Position numbers and translations under genes: made by a program. Positions 47,401 to 52,154 of a stretch of 64,000 bases of DNA are shown piece by piece. The DNA lies in NCBI RefSeq assembly GCF_002260525.1, contig NZ_MRYI01000022.1, positions 34,296 through 98,295 on the forward strand. Direction: 5' to 3'. Every line of letters begins with the position of its first letter. Position 1 is the first letter of the stretch. Source of the DNA: Hahella sp. CCB-MM4 (GTDB taxonomy: Bacteria > Pseudomonadota > Gammaproteobacteria > Pseudomonadales > Oleiphilaceae). The notes under the pieces are model-generated. The model saw only the letters and a list, made by a program, of their open reading frames with translations, was not told where the DNA came from and made no database searches.

Positions 47401-49144
47401 TGTCACCGATCCCCATTTCCCGATATTGGGGGAGTACGTTTAACGCAATCAATTGAGTGATCGGTGCGCCGTCGCGATGAATCCTATATGCATTGATGTA
47501 GTCTCCCTGATGGACGTCATCAGGTGACTGTATTCTTTGTGAGTACACCACTCCCGCGATTTTGCTGTCGATCGTTAACAGCCAGTTTCCTTCACGGCAG
47601 TATGAAAGCCTCTGCAACAGGTTATGCCGCGTAACCTGTAAGTGATCAGTCCAACATAACTGTTCCAGCTGATAGAGTTCGTCCAGGTCTTCCAATGTGG
47701 CCAGACGAACCGCGTAAGGCGCATGGCGGAAATGGCAGACGGCCTGGGTGGTCAGGCGGCTGTCTTCCGGGTAACCTCGCCAGATCTCTCTATCGCAGAA
47801 CATTTGCCGTTGCGCAGCAGTAACAAGAAGATCCCAGGCGGATATTGAATGCTGGCGATCTATCGCAACGAGAGTATTCATCCGACTTAAAACAGACTGC
47901 TGTTTGATGTGCTGTAGCGAAGGGCTATCGTGACTCTGTTTGACCGAAAAGGAAGCTATACAAATAACGCCATGATGTCCCCCGACCGCTTTCCATTGCT
48001 CTACCCGTCCTGCGTGGTTAAAACCTATACGGCTATACCCAGGCAGGTGATCGATGAACAGAATCTCGTCTTCCTTGTACAGCTTTCTCGATTCAAGTTC
48101 CTGCTTTATGCTGAATAAATCAGCCTTTCCAGGTTGCAACAGAAGATGGTCGACACCCTGCTGCGTAAGCAGAGATCCGGCTCTTTCAAGATCTTTCGCG
48201 TTATTGTTAACTCCAACCAATAACGGCAGGCTTTCAGATTTGGAACCGTTCTCTTTCAGAAAACTTGAAATCCAGGCTAACATCGAGCCGTCGCCACAGT
48301 AGCAGTCAACTATGACCTTGGGTCCTGAGCCCTCCTCGTCCTCTTGAGTTACTTTCAGTGCTTCACCCAGCGCCTGCAGAGCATGTTCTGTATTGAAGCT
48401 CGGGTTCTGGTGGTTTCCGGGGAAGACCGGCAAATGGTCTGGGGGCTTGATCTGGCTACTGTCATTCTGTAAAAACTCGTCGAGTAAGAGGTATTGGCCT
48501 GCAAGCCCGATTTCCTCGTCTCCAGCGGCCATCTGTTGATATAGATCGATGCCCGTATCAGTCATGACCAGATTATTTCCATCTGGTTTTGCCCAACCCA
48601 CTTTAAGGATTAATCTTTCCAATAAATCTTTTTGCCCAGAGTGAGTCAATCCGATAGAGATGTGATGTATGCCGTCATTCAAAACCTGAACCCAATGCCG
48701 GCTAACGTAACAAAACAAAGGAAGCAAGAGCGCTGCATGACTATAGGCATCACCTTCCGATGGCTTGTCGTCAAGTTCTGTCAAAACACGGGAAACAAAG
48801 GAAATCACCACGTCCGTATCTTCAGACTCACGTTGGGCAGCTGAAAGTGCGGAATCAAAGTCAATACGATAAAGTGTCAGCCACTGCTCAAGTTGGGCCA
48901 TTCTCTCAGGACTGATGTGAAGGGTAAGGCAGTTATTTTGATCTGTTCCCAGACATCCCTGTGATATCAGAAAGTCAGTAAGTTGGATAAAGCGGATGAG
49001 ATCAAGTCCCAGCTCAGCAGCAAGCCTGGGAGCCGTATATTTGGCTGGAGATAGGAGGAGTTCAACAACCCGCAGACGACGCAGAACGGCCACCACGGGG
49101 ACAAACCCATAACCAACAACGTATTCAGACATCTTGTGTTTCAT
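32486..49144 (-). CDS. Loading and early trans-AT PKS: AR-GNAT-ACP / KS-dead AT-DH-KR-ACP / KS-DH-KR-cMT-ACP-ACP-ER / KS
   Basis: 5552 aa. 1-470: adaptor/methyltransferase-like region with a glycine-rich VDCYCGDGSML. GNAT 471-665 (CWTDHL; YREMGIG; FHRGHGA), the CurA-type starter decarboxylase/loader. ACP GIDSMA ~718. KS1 782-1200 (DTACSSSM ~942). AT remnant ~1300-1530 in which GHSxG reads AEGLG (~1394). DH1 1591-1870 (HVVSGRKVLP), KR1 core ~2133-2368, ACP GIDSIM ~2448. KS2 2535-2980 (DSMCSSSL). DH2 3155-3420 with HRVGGDFMLA (final Pro replaced by Ala). KR2 3430-3880 with YAAGC. cMT ~3938-4305 (LEIGAGTGGTS). Tandem ACPs ~4372 and ~4470. ER 4572-4893 placed after the ACPs (TATGGTGLIA). KS3 4915-5326 (DAACASS, HGAGT) without its own ACP. 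C-terminal helix ~5530-5552 for docking. GGGAA lies 8 nt before the ATG. Confidence 0.95.
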   Translation of the reverse strand: MKHKMSEYVVGYGFVPVVAVLRRLRVVELLLSPAKYTAPRLAAELGLDLIRFIQLTDFLISQGCLGTDQNNCLTLHISPERMAQLEQWLTLYRIDFDSALSAAQRESEDTDVVISFVSRVLTELDDKPSEGDAYSHAALLLPLFCYVSRHWVQVLNDGIHHISIGLTHSGQKDLLERLILKVGWAKPDGNNLVMTDTGIDLYQQMAAGDEEIGLAGQYLLLDEFLQNDSSQIKPPDHLPVFPGNHQNPSFNTEHALQALGEALKVTQEDEEGSGPKVIVDCYCGDGSMLAWISSFLKENGSKSESLPLLVGVNNNAKDLERAGSLLTQQGVDHLLLQPGKADLFSIKQELESRKLYKEDEILFIDHLPGYSRIGFNHAGRVEQWKAVGGHHGVICIASFSVKQSHDSPSLQHIKQQSVLSRMNTLVAIDRQHSISAWDLLVTAAQRQMFCDREIWRGYPEDSRLTTQAVCHFRHAPYAVRLATLEDLDELYQLEQLCWTDHLQVTRHNLLQRLSYCREGNWLLTIDSKIAGVVYSQRIQSPDDVHQGDYINAYRIHRDGAPITQLIALNVLPQYREMGIGDKLLSGALLISMSDDRIAKVCAVTRCTAFTGTNEAQLEQYVMSEGDAVDPLVTFHRGHGAQVRGLVKGFRPQDKQNLGTGVLIEYDLLALGRKDNRQLVTGTVNLDAAALSEIIKSEVLDLTGNQQGTGYAHSRPLKDMGIDSMALMQLRNRINKAIGSNIPPTFFFKHGSVEEIVENLARSKSPSESSVKKDVKPEAEPIAIIGMSCRFPGQVDSPQQLWQLLSEGGDAIGQVPDGIARQYLTKNSLTNLHGGFLDQVDLFDGAFFQVTPREAEYLDPQQRLLLEQSWLALEDAGIDPEDLKKRPIGVFTGIFTHDYELLQNRYSENSGGGIYYATGNSSSTAAGRIAYTFGFMGPTLSVDTACSSSMTALHLACQSLKNDECEAALVSGVNLILSPELTNAFAGAGMLAKDGRCKVFDHQANGYVRSEGCAVIVLKRLSQAQKDGDNILAVIRGSAVNQDGRSNGLTSPNGLAQRQVIHSALTAAGIEPHQVSYVEMHGTGTRLGDPIEIEALNDVYGETKNSPRDKNMLIGSVKANIGHTEAVAGLAGLIKVVMAIQHRELPPQIHYHTRNEQITSLTGLTILGKNASPWQETKLIAGISSFGFSGTNVHVIVEEAPRAKRKQPGKQQDNVNRPAGGYLLKLSARTPKSLNRLIQEYQAFLTREESRSMDLADICFSAAVNRADFEFRRCFHGNSREDLTSKLRPADSIKSPDSSIQLQCFFESVPTHSSTSFPGKNLYDNQSEFKQCLDQCAQYLKDWFEVPLTQALWGENQLPMSDYSYRLPAWCSIQLAQFALFKELGVIPQGTQAEGLGWFAAANAAGVISLEDTLDLVCELGEMLDHNELLSEDCSYLKVLHKVSFNKPQIELNTADSAQEPTFWENLASSAGQWLSLSNPIRNWSTSTYTHGLSLGVMPRLHDLRSLNNSTDQSQSERIDNEIRQLYSLVAELYHSGVDINWRALLSGSGNFVDIPKYQFDRSSYWFTADSNNVRQPESRTNRIDPETSSARHWPLQFIGTDKDQARQYKLQFSGAEYYLKDHVVSGRKVLPAAAYVSIIVRQAMIMSGVGEMSLRGVRWLKPFVAENDQQILYLNINGDLSTPLGFIFSNGAGRFAEGKIEFRKSPKKDLEVLGLDTIRRRCSQHLTFSDCYQRLKNKGFSYGEKLRPIDHLKIGDGEGLAQLNLPEDLQFSINPAMGLPPALIDGALQTCLLIEGQRSNDQYLPYQVEEFALYRPLTAECLVHVRHISGNALNSRLKQFDVDISDRRGQILASLKSLTICLKESSKDQLPSATLAGLHQVLWRDQSMVSEKVGKLGSQVLLTFMQQDAAESLHDAVTDLGSRMKRHVMAVPGEEYSRVTDDRFTLDFSNESHVIRLVDELKNTGLLPDLTIFSPSISPSSPKSVDEGANEETIVSGLDKSFYPVMLWFKSRLAHPAEAACKTLFLYEQSTSLESCYFSSLSGFARALHNENPRQLLKTVAVAAPNEAGVERVTQWLSTELGGGEEWDFEVRYRHDLREVSYLHSVNEANENNLSSPLSASDANVGGLVFSTYGVIIVTGGLGGLGQVFAKYFSGRFQGPVVLLGRSPLKGEKGRLFDELQDQGVKIAYFCCDISDHDSVRETLHQIRQKYGDIKGVVHAAGLNRDAFLINKTRDHSEQVLAPKVAGTQWLDFHTRRDPLEFFICFSSFVGVLGNTGQTDYAFANSFMDHFCAYREELRQKDQRQGRTYSIGWPLWAEGGMQVAPNVLAYLDDWLGMPPLATSQGLFAFGEMLANEPGHYLLFNAREHKLHKAFSKSLDHESLEISHPPSSSNEYADSSPDKNKESESMKSSQISESAALEYLKKQLADVTKLPLDRIRVNAGFDEYGIDSIMITDLNRQLESDLGPMSKTLFFEYRSLQELAGYITQNHGQALEKLLGSHSSPENVSHLEINNDVSQVSVNIDESGLTPDQSDLTDIAIIGVSGRYPDAENLDQFWDNLCNGRDSIIEVPRQRWDWRDYENPSEQQQGSICKWGGFIDDVDCFDPLFFNISPKEARLIDPQERLFLQIAEHTLQDSGYTKQSLNEQVVGVYVGAMYSHYQLFENEKSQRGGAFFAAIANRVSYHYNFNGPSMTLDSMCSSSLSAIHLACNSIAMGDCDIALAGGVNLSLHPWKYQLLTKDRFISSDGRCRSFGTGGDGYVPGEGVGAVLLKPLKKAIEDRDHIHAVIKGSAVNHGGKTNGFTVPNPVAQGQLISAALEKAGVPASSISYVEAHGTGTALGDPIEINGLERAFTRQEQGVAHQQEKSVPIGSVKSNIGHLESAAGMAALTKVLLQLKHKKIVPSLHSSELNGNIDWQKTRFKPQQTLEPWHIADGIQNGEHAPYSPFSPYSPYPRRAAISSFGAGGANAHLIIEEYTPRDDIQLETQVVQPTTQLFVISALREAQLNEYVRNICDFITANAGAFSSPQKFAQLAYNLQTGRPELDRRLAVVAENVDQLLTGLNDFLNRTLQDSGNYLAGQIGETTTPVSKRNRPSQETVLWEIAQKWIKGEFVEWGDLHQGKQYAKTSLPLYPFARDRYWISQSLPQAGNARGGRFPLLDNMNPTQSMDHGVVFDKLLTINLPLIRDHRVGGDFMLAGTAQVEMVAEALAKLEVTSKYRISQMVWLRPLVVTDSNPLVHIALDFTGNEGTFQFYTFESEKKILHSQGRLQANIVSEQDISHFDIEEIRRRLSNVIDPSLLYPQFASNGLEYGPLFSTIESLASSDQEALAVLTVPEDAEGHSGDYQLSPSLLDGALQMIAGMQDQQKGPLLPFSIGGIKQFKSLNSSCIGYVREDGSGQYTAFLLDQAGQLCVRITDICLRKSKDKLSKFFYSPHWRPAAHHSEPADRGIQTTSHQNVWLIYPENAAGLAESIARQHQDDRVSRIQLSDQSSRLDENTWLLGVNDPVSLELLLSEIDSPEMIYFLGGCWNSPKDTLNEIEKIELSQRFGVRMLYRVAGFLGRHHSQVPLSLKVITGNSIKVAEEFSSNPYGASCHGFARSLSREFPRWRLSIIDTDLDAGSTEGIARQVKEDNAYSGKLVAFRQGTKFEQHLIPSPLPGDSGEMHQYKHRGVYLILGGLGGIGLAFSRYLAQHFSARLILIGRSPLSGEKQEAVAELEKLGAEVLYLQADACDEYSMKAAVAKAAGHFGNINGAVHSAIVLQDRSVVSMDEEQLLSALDPKVKGLGILHQALVAHQLDFMLIFSSAQSFWGNAGQSNYAAGCAFKDAYSNYLNDLEPYPVKVINWGYWGEVGIVSTQAYRDRLAAQGILSISTPDGIRAISRVLACAHSQVVAINATEKFLSPLITGLGTVSSASPPEPDSISDEQSLLRVLSPDLLTTRADTLFVQRQTLQDKALISALPPVLLSVFQSMGVFQVAEQTWSMVELTQRLELSSDHGQLFGELLNILVQGGYLERTSAGFTTSALVADSNLQKTEVSALDKLLTSYPDLIPHVKLLKHCLSQYPEILTGRVAASNVMFPNASLHLVEGIYNGNQQADHCNQLVAASVVRYLKGRLDSRDSGPKIRILEIGAGTGGTSRSVLEAIAPFSEHIQYFYTDISLAFTKHGRKTFGDQYSFVEFSLFNVDQPIDGQGIEPGTLDLILATNVIHATRNIGRSLVHIKSLLLSDGWLILNELTAAQSPYTMTFGLLPGWWLFDDKQARIPGSPLLSSAGWRHQLELAGFKDSVVVQPLPSSGEDFGQNVIIAENSSITISGRPIFQASSHTPRDYSKTTYAGDASTGISDVATRLKQLTAAVLELKEDDLSDDKGFADYGVDSIIGVELVNQINDAFGINLKTTVIFDYPNIRGLAHYLVTENIADFASSEGDVIGEQVPSTSDSHEIVQKLKALVASAMEMSTQDVSEDKGFADYGVDSITGVELVNRVNDEFGVSLKTTAIFDYPDIRRLAGHLLSTEEITPQKPTKPPNPSSPLSTLQPGRQSAPIESSVANKVSTSVINETNLEETILPVNGNSRVLITRPGNIANISLAPLSIGEPGPEEVQVEVRAFSLNFGDLLCVRGLYPTMPEYPFTPGFEVAGVVRKIGENVSNVSIGDAVIALTGSELGGHAHLVNSPASLVVSKPEEVSFEEACAFPVVFLTIHHIFKSVMMHPGEKILIQTATGGTGLIAVQLALQAGLEVYATAGSVAKLDYLKKMGVSRVINYRETDFAEQVMEMTAGKGVDIVINTLAGDAIQKGINCLAYGGRYVEIAMTGLRGATSIDLSKMNDNQSFHSIDLRKMLLRGSTAIPGYLDEMSQYLRESRITPTVSQVFDFEKIKQAYRYLENRENIGKAVVRCQPILARPLAEFSDTTGLSGVSGDDEVAVIGFACQFPGARDAEQFWRNLAQGVDSVREIKHWREGSLASPPARNGGIIDNAAVFDAEFFNMSPQDALQTDPQQRLFLQQSYLALEQAGYAKTAEEALSCGVFVGITGGDYDDLLKAGTEPMSAASFWGNETSVAPSRIAYHLNLSGPCLAIDAACASSLAAIHLACQSIRNGQCDMSLAGGVFLSHTGEFYEKCDAAGLLSKQGRCRPFDNSADGFVPGEGVGAVVLKRKSQAIADGDRIIAVIQGSGLNQNGRSNGITAPNAKAQANLLNAVYARHNIDPATIGYVETHGAGTRFGDSLEVEALISAFGDLPPGSCSIGSVKSNIGHAAIAAGMASFIKILLAMEHRQLPPTIHFSEANSLIDFAGSPFSVNQELREWETKPGCPRRAAISAFGFNGSNAHLVLEQYEAISRTRYQERPQHLIVLSARGPVQLRQQAKNLVTYIHSARHNERKFRLDSLAYTLQVNRQQMPERLAVIVSSVDQLEKELSAYASGHNSEVMVKSDWVRQDTTMFLGERQLLELATRWLEGAVMDWNKLYPADAPEKIALPGYPFNGKEYWPGKNFEQDDPFTEASLPEYIAAESRFAEEVSAPESVAEDSQLIRLLTELGNDELSLEDALSQLDTLVID
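35600..36110 (-). repeat. Tandem duplicated ACP units in module 2
   Basis: Two consecutive ACPs in the 5552-aa PKS share nearly the same core (GFADYGVDSI, then GVELVN, then LKTT, then IFDYP) and similar flanks, so the DNA holds a diverged direct repeat of roughly 230-300 bp. This is a recent internal duplication. Twin ACPs usually raise flux or serve multi-step tailoring, here cMT and ER. Confidence 0.8.
40286..40321. repeat. Short imperfect tandem repeat in KS2
   Basis: Imperfect 9-10 nt units (GAATATGGA and variants) encode a YSPFSPYSPYP stretch immediately before the conserved RRAAISSFG motif of KS2. Other KS domains in the window lack it, so it is a local low-complexity insertion in a surface loop. 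Confidence 0.7.
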
Positions 49145-49190
49145 TCTTATAGTTCCCTGTCCCTGAATAACACATTTGCTTAAATTGTTT

Positions 49191-49219
49191 TTATAGCGCC
49201 GAGAAAAATTCGGCTATAA
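49191..49219. promoter_or_regulatory. Inverted repeat / leader hairpin before PKS operon
   Basis: TTATAGCGCCGA and TCGGCTATAA pair as 7 + 3 bp with a 2-nt bulge around an A/T-rich loop, 47-75 bp upstream of the 5552-aa PKS start. It could be a transcript leader hairpin or an operator. On the minus strand it is followed by TATAAA, a possible -10 element without a good -35. Confidence 0.35.
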
Positions 49220-49281
49220 GCAGGCGGGCCAACCTGAGCTTCCAATAATCCTGGCCCGCACTTAGCGAGATTTAATCAGTT

Positions 49282-49313
49282 TTAAATCATCTCCTGTTCT
49301 CTGGAGGATTTAA
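49282..49313. promoter_or_regulatory. Second inverted repeat upstream of PKS operon
   Basis: TTAAATC + CTCC pair with GGAG + GATTTAA (11 bp in total, 2-nt bulge) around TGTTCTCT. There is no T-tract, so it is not a classical terminator. It has the same bulged design as the repeat at 49191-49219. Confidence 0.3.
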
Positions 49314-49335
49314 GGGCATAACGGCATGCTGGCGT

Positions 49336-49500
49336 ATGACGACTACCATCAATGGGGAGAGCGCCGTAGGTGAACTACTTGCGAAAGAAGAGTGGCCTTC
49401 GATAAACCTTAATCTGTCGCTCCAGGCAGCCGGAGAGGTAGGCGGTTTACCGATGGTGATACTGCTATTGGCCTCTTCCTTGGGCTGGTCATTGACCTAA
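49336..49500 (+). CDS. Possible 54-aa small ORF or repeated-element remnant
   Basis: ATG at 49336 to TAA at 49498-49500 encodes a small protein starting MTTTINGESAVGELLAKEEW and ending in a hydrophobic segment (MVILLLASSLGWSLT). There is no clear ribosome-binding site close to the ATG. The opposite strand is also open across the same stretch, ending in LNPPENRR near 49313, a tail I vaguely associate with small ORFs in repeated elements. The double open frame suggests a conserved or degenerate element as much as a gene. Function unknown. Confidence 0.15.
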   Translation: MTTTINGESAVGELLAKEEWPSINLNLSLQAAGEVGGLPMVILLLASSLGWSLT

Positions 49501-49932
49501 TTGGCTTACATGCCTGCTTTAAGACCCCTTTCAAGCCAGGAACAATCCTATCTTTAAAAGGAATATTTTCTAATATATGAATAATTTTTCCGTCTGAACA
49601 ATGCCACTAAGGTATAAAGTATTTCTTACTAGGGAGTATTTACTAAGTAGTTCTTCGGAGTCTATCGGTAGAATTAACTGGCCACCAATTGAACCATTCT
49701 CACGTGTTTTGATATCAGACAGACCATCAAAAATGTCGCTTTAGTTCGAGAGATACGATCTATGAAATTGACAGCTATTTTAATTAATGATGTAAGTCCT
49801 ATTGAAGTAGGAAAAAGTAACTAAGCATCCTTTATTGCCAATATTTGTAGCAATTGCGCATCTACCTGAACACTTTGAGTGTCTGATCACAAAACAGTCA
49901 ACACCAGAAAAATTCAACTCCTTCTCTGACGG

Positions 49933-49946
49933 TTTTTGATCAAAAA
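49933..49946. promoter_or_regulatory. Perfect 14-bp palindrome before 49993 gene
   Basis: TTTTTGATCAAAAA is a perfect palindrome about 47 bp upstream of the ATG at 49993. TTGATC could also be read as a -35, with CATAAT 14 nt further on as a short-spaced -10. It is a plausible operator/promoter but unproven. Confidence 0.3.
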
Positions 49947-49992
49947 ACGCGCAATCATAATTGCACCTACATCAAATAAGGGAGTTATGATT

Positions 49993-50667
49993 ATGCCGTA
50001 CAACCCCAGTACTCACGGATCTTTCGATAAATATCTGGTCAGCAATCTGAATGAAGCCATGAAAGAATATGCTCTGGTTATTGAACCGACGCTTTCCGTT
50101 CAGGGCGGAACTCAACCTGGTATTAAGAACATGACCTTCGACCCACCAGGTGGTAAAGGCAATATAGCGGTACTAAGAGAAAAGAAGGTGGGTGACCAGA
50201 CCTCGTTCAAGTGTTTCTATCTACCTTGGAAAACTAAAAGTACCACATCCTGCACGCTGAATGGCGACACTGATGCCTGCTTGTTCTTTACCTCCACTCT
50301 GAATGGATGCCGTTTATCAGTTAAATATCACGATGGCTCCAAGAAATCGGTCACTGTCCTTCATATTGCCGGTAATTTGGAAAAACAAGTTGTGGGTAAA
50401 TGGGGGACTTCGAACAAAACCGGGACATTTGCACGGGACATTGATCAAAAGGCACTTATCGGCAATGGTCCCAATACTCGGAAATTCTCCATTACAGACA
50501 AGGAAGAAAAGGACTATACCAGGGATCGGGCCGCCTTTATCATCGGGATCAGAACCCCGTCAGGCGAGTGGAAGTTCTATACCCAGGTGTTTAAGGATCT
50601 GTTTATGGGAAGTTTTGACGATAAAATTGTGGAAATATTTGTACCGAAAAAGCCGATTCTTCAGTAA
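49993..50667 (+). CDS. Uncharacterised protein with possible CNF1/BLF1-like Cys-His deamidase signature
   Basis: 224 aa from the ATG at 49993 (MPYNPSTHGSFDKYL), preceded by GGGAG at 8 nt; a longer frame to a TTG at 49936 runs into the upstream palindrome and is unlikely. There is no signal peptide or membrane segment. In the middle, ACLFFTSTLNGCRLSV is followed, 18 residues after the Cys, by VLHIAGN. LSGC-type deamidases (CNF1, BLF1) have a Cys in an LSGC motif followed by a catalytic His in a beta-strand 12-15 residues later. Here the motif is LNGC, so the resemblance is suggestive only. The gene is convergent with the pseudokinase-helicase operon and separated from it by a terminator. If the match holds, it would be a toxin-like effector or immunity-linked enzyme; otherwise hypothetical. 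Confidence 0.7.
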   Translation: MPYNPSTHGSFDKYLVSNLNEAMKEYALVIEPTLSVQGGTQPGIKNMTFDPPGGKGNIAVLREKKVGDQTSFKCFYLPWKTKSTTSCTLNGDTDACLFFTSTLNGCRLSVKYHDGSKKSVTVLHIAGNLEKQVVGKWGTSNKTGTFARDIDQKALIGNGPNTRKFSITDKEEKDYTRDRAAFIIGIRTPSGEWKFYTQVFKDLFMGSFDDKIVEIFVPKKPILQ

Positions 50668-50735
50668 TGCTTTGGTACTGATACTGTTGGCCTTTCACTG
50701 AATTAAGTGACTCGACCGATACCTGCATTGAACCT

Positions 50736-50768
50736 AAAGCCTCCCTGGATCTCCGGTGGAGGCTTTTT
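50736..50768. terminator. Bidirectional rho-independent terminator
   Basis: AAAGCCTCC and GGAGGCTTT form a perfect 9-bp stem with a 13-nt loop, followed by a T-run on the plus strand and preceded by A residues that serve the minus strand. It lies 68 bp after the stop of the 49993 gene and 7 bp beyond the stop of the minus-strand coiled-coil gene, so it serves both. Confidence 0.88.
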
Positions 50769-50774
50769 AATGGC

Positions 50775-52154
50775 CTACTTATCCCTTGAGCGTTCAGACA
50801 TCGGACGGGTTGCCGTATGGGAGCTCTTCCAGTGCTCCTCATCGAAGTTGATCGTTTTCAGTTCGGCCTGGCCGGGCTCCAGTTGTCTATCAATCTCAAC
50901 GTGGAGGCCTTGAGATGCAAGTCCTTCCCGAATGGTACTGAAATCGCCGCACCAGGATTCCTCTTCCGCCTTGTCTCTGGCGGGTGAGCGCTGCGAGCCA
51001 CTCGCCTCATTAGCGACCACTCTAAGTTGTAATCTCTGTAAATTGGCAGGGGCACCCAGCTCTACCCCGTAGGTCGTAGCGGCATTTTTGGCAATCACTA
51101 AACGGCCGTTTTTAACGAAAGCAGTATCCATGCTCTCATTCAGCGAGTATCCCAATTTCTGAAACGCAGCAAATAAAGCCTTTCGCTTAGCCTCACTATT
51201 TCTCGCTGCCATTTCGTGTTCATAGAGTTTGGCCAAAGCGGCTGTTGCCGACTCGATTTCCTGAATCCCGGCAACCTGTGGATTCTCGATAATGTATTGC
51301 CCAGTCTTCTCCCTTTCTACCCCGAGGTTTTCGAGATCCTGACATATGGCCAGGTACAATCGAAGCTTGTTCCGCTGATTCCTGGAAGCTCTTATGAAGT
51401 CACCGATATCTATGCATAGCGTATCAATCTTCATGTCCAGTTGCTGGGATTCTGAAGACTCTAGCAGGAGGTTGGCACGGTTCAGAAACGGCTCTTTACT
51501 TTCATCATTGATATCTGCGGCTTCCAGCTCTGACAAGATGGTTTCAATCCGACGTTTGGAAGCGCTTTGTTGGACCAGACCTGAGTTATTCAGCCACGTG
51601 GAAAAGTCCTGGCTTTTGAGATCTTTCTTCAGCCGCTGACTGAATTCGCGTGACTCATCATCCTGTACATCCCTATCGGCTGTTTGCAAGAAGGTAAATG
51701 CTTCCCGAATTGCCGTTTCCAAAGCATCAATATCGAGACTGGAAAGCCAATGCCCTCCTTTTTCGTATCTACCAATTTTTTCAGGTAGTGACAAAGAACG
51801 CTTCTCATACATATAGCGCAAAGATGAAATGCTTGATGTTAAGCGCCGGGATCGCTCCCTTCGTGACAGCGATTGTTTTCTCGCCTGCGCTTCAAGCTGC
51901 TCTTTTTCGTTGCGCAGGAAATCGATCTGCGAAGGTATTTCTGTTCTGATGCGCCGATATTCGCCGGCATCCAAATTTTGATAAAGATTTAGGCGAGCCT
52001 CTATTTCGCCTAGCTGTTCCTCACTCAGTAACTGATGCTTATTTGCGTACAGTCTGATTTCCCTGACAACGGATGCCAGCCGGGAAACATGAGAGGCTTT
52101 AATTGCTTCCATTTCCTCACGGGTGACGATTCTGACTACCTTAGGTCCACTCAT
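50775..52154 (-). CDS. Coiled-coil protein, last gene of the pseudokinase-helicase operon
   Basis: 459 aa, highly charged and mostly helical, with no signal peptide or membrane segment. MSGPKVVRIVTREEMEAIK opens the protein. Residues ~40-130 are rich in E/K/R with heptad-like leucines (EEQLGEIEARLNLYQN, RNEKEQLEAQARKQS), and a second helical block covers ~170-320. The C-terminal third (from ~340, VKNGRLVIAKNAATTYGVEL) reads as a small beta-containing domain. No enzyme motif was seen, and no glycyl-radical RVxGY motif. The start overlaps the helicase stop as ATGA, which ties it to the same complex or pathway; a scaffold or sensor role is an inference. I do not recognise the family. Confidence 0.85.
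   Translation of the reverse strand: MSGPKVVRIVTREEMEAIKASHVSRLASVVREIRLYANKHQLLSEEQLGEIEARLNLYQNLDAGEYRRIRTEIPSQIDFLRNEKEQLEAQARKQSLSRRERSRRLTSSISSLRYMYEKRSLSLPEKIGRYEKGGHWLSSLDIDALETAIREAFTFLQTADRDVQDDESREFSQRLKKDLKSQDFSTWLNNSGLVQQSASKRRIETILSELEAADINDESKEPFLNRANLLLESSESQQLDMKIDTLCIDIGDFIRASRNQRNKLRLYLAICQDLENLGVEREKTGQYIIENPQVAGIQEIESATAALAKLYEHEMAARNSEAKRKALFAAFQKLGYSLNESMDTAFVKNGRLVIAKNAATTYGVELGAPANLQRLQLRVVANEASGSQRSPARDKAEEESWCGDFSTIREGLASQGLHVEIDRQLEPGQAELKTINFDEEHWKSSHTATRPMSERSRDK

Larger units (their letters stand above)
49145..49992. other. AT-rich intergenic region upstream of the PKS operon
   Basis: About 850 bp between the divergent PKS operon and the plus-strand gene at 49993. 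It holds two inverted repeats (49191-49219, 49282-49313), a palindrome (49933-49946) and one stretch (49290-49500) open on both strands. It should contain the promoters for both directions. I see no RNA gene. Confidence 0.5.

Noticed and set aside
49936..49992. TTG start for the deamidase-like gene
   Set aside because: It lies within a palindrome and a better start with GGGAG follows at 49993.
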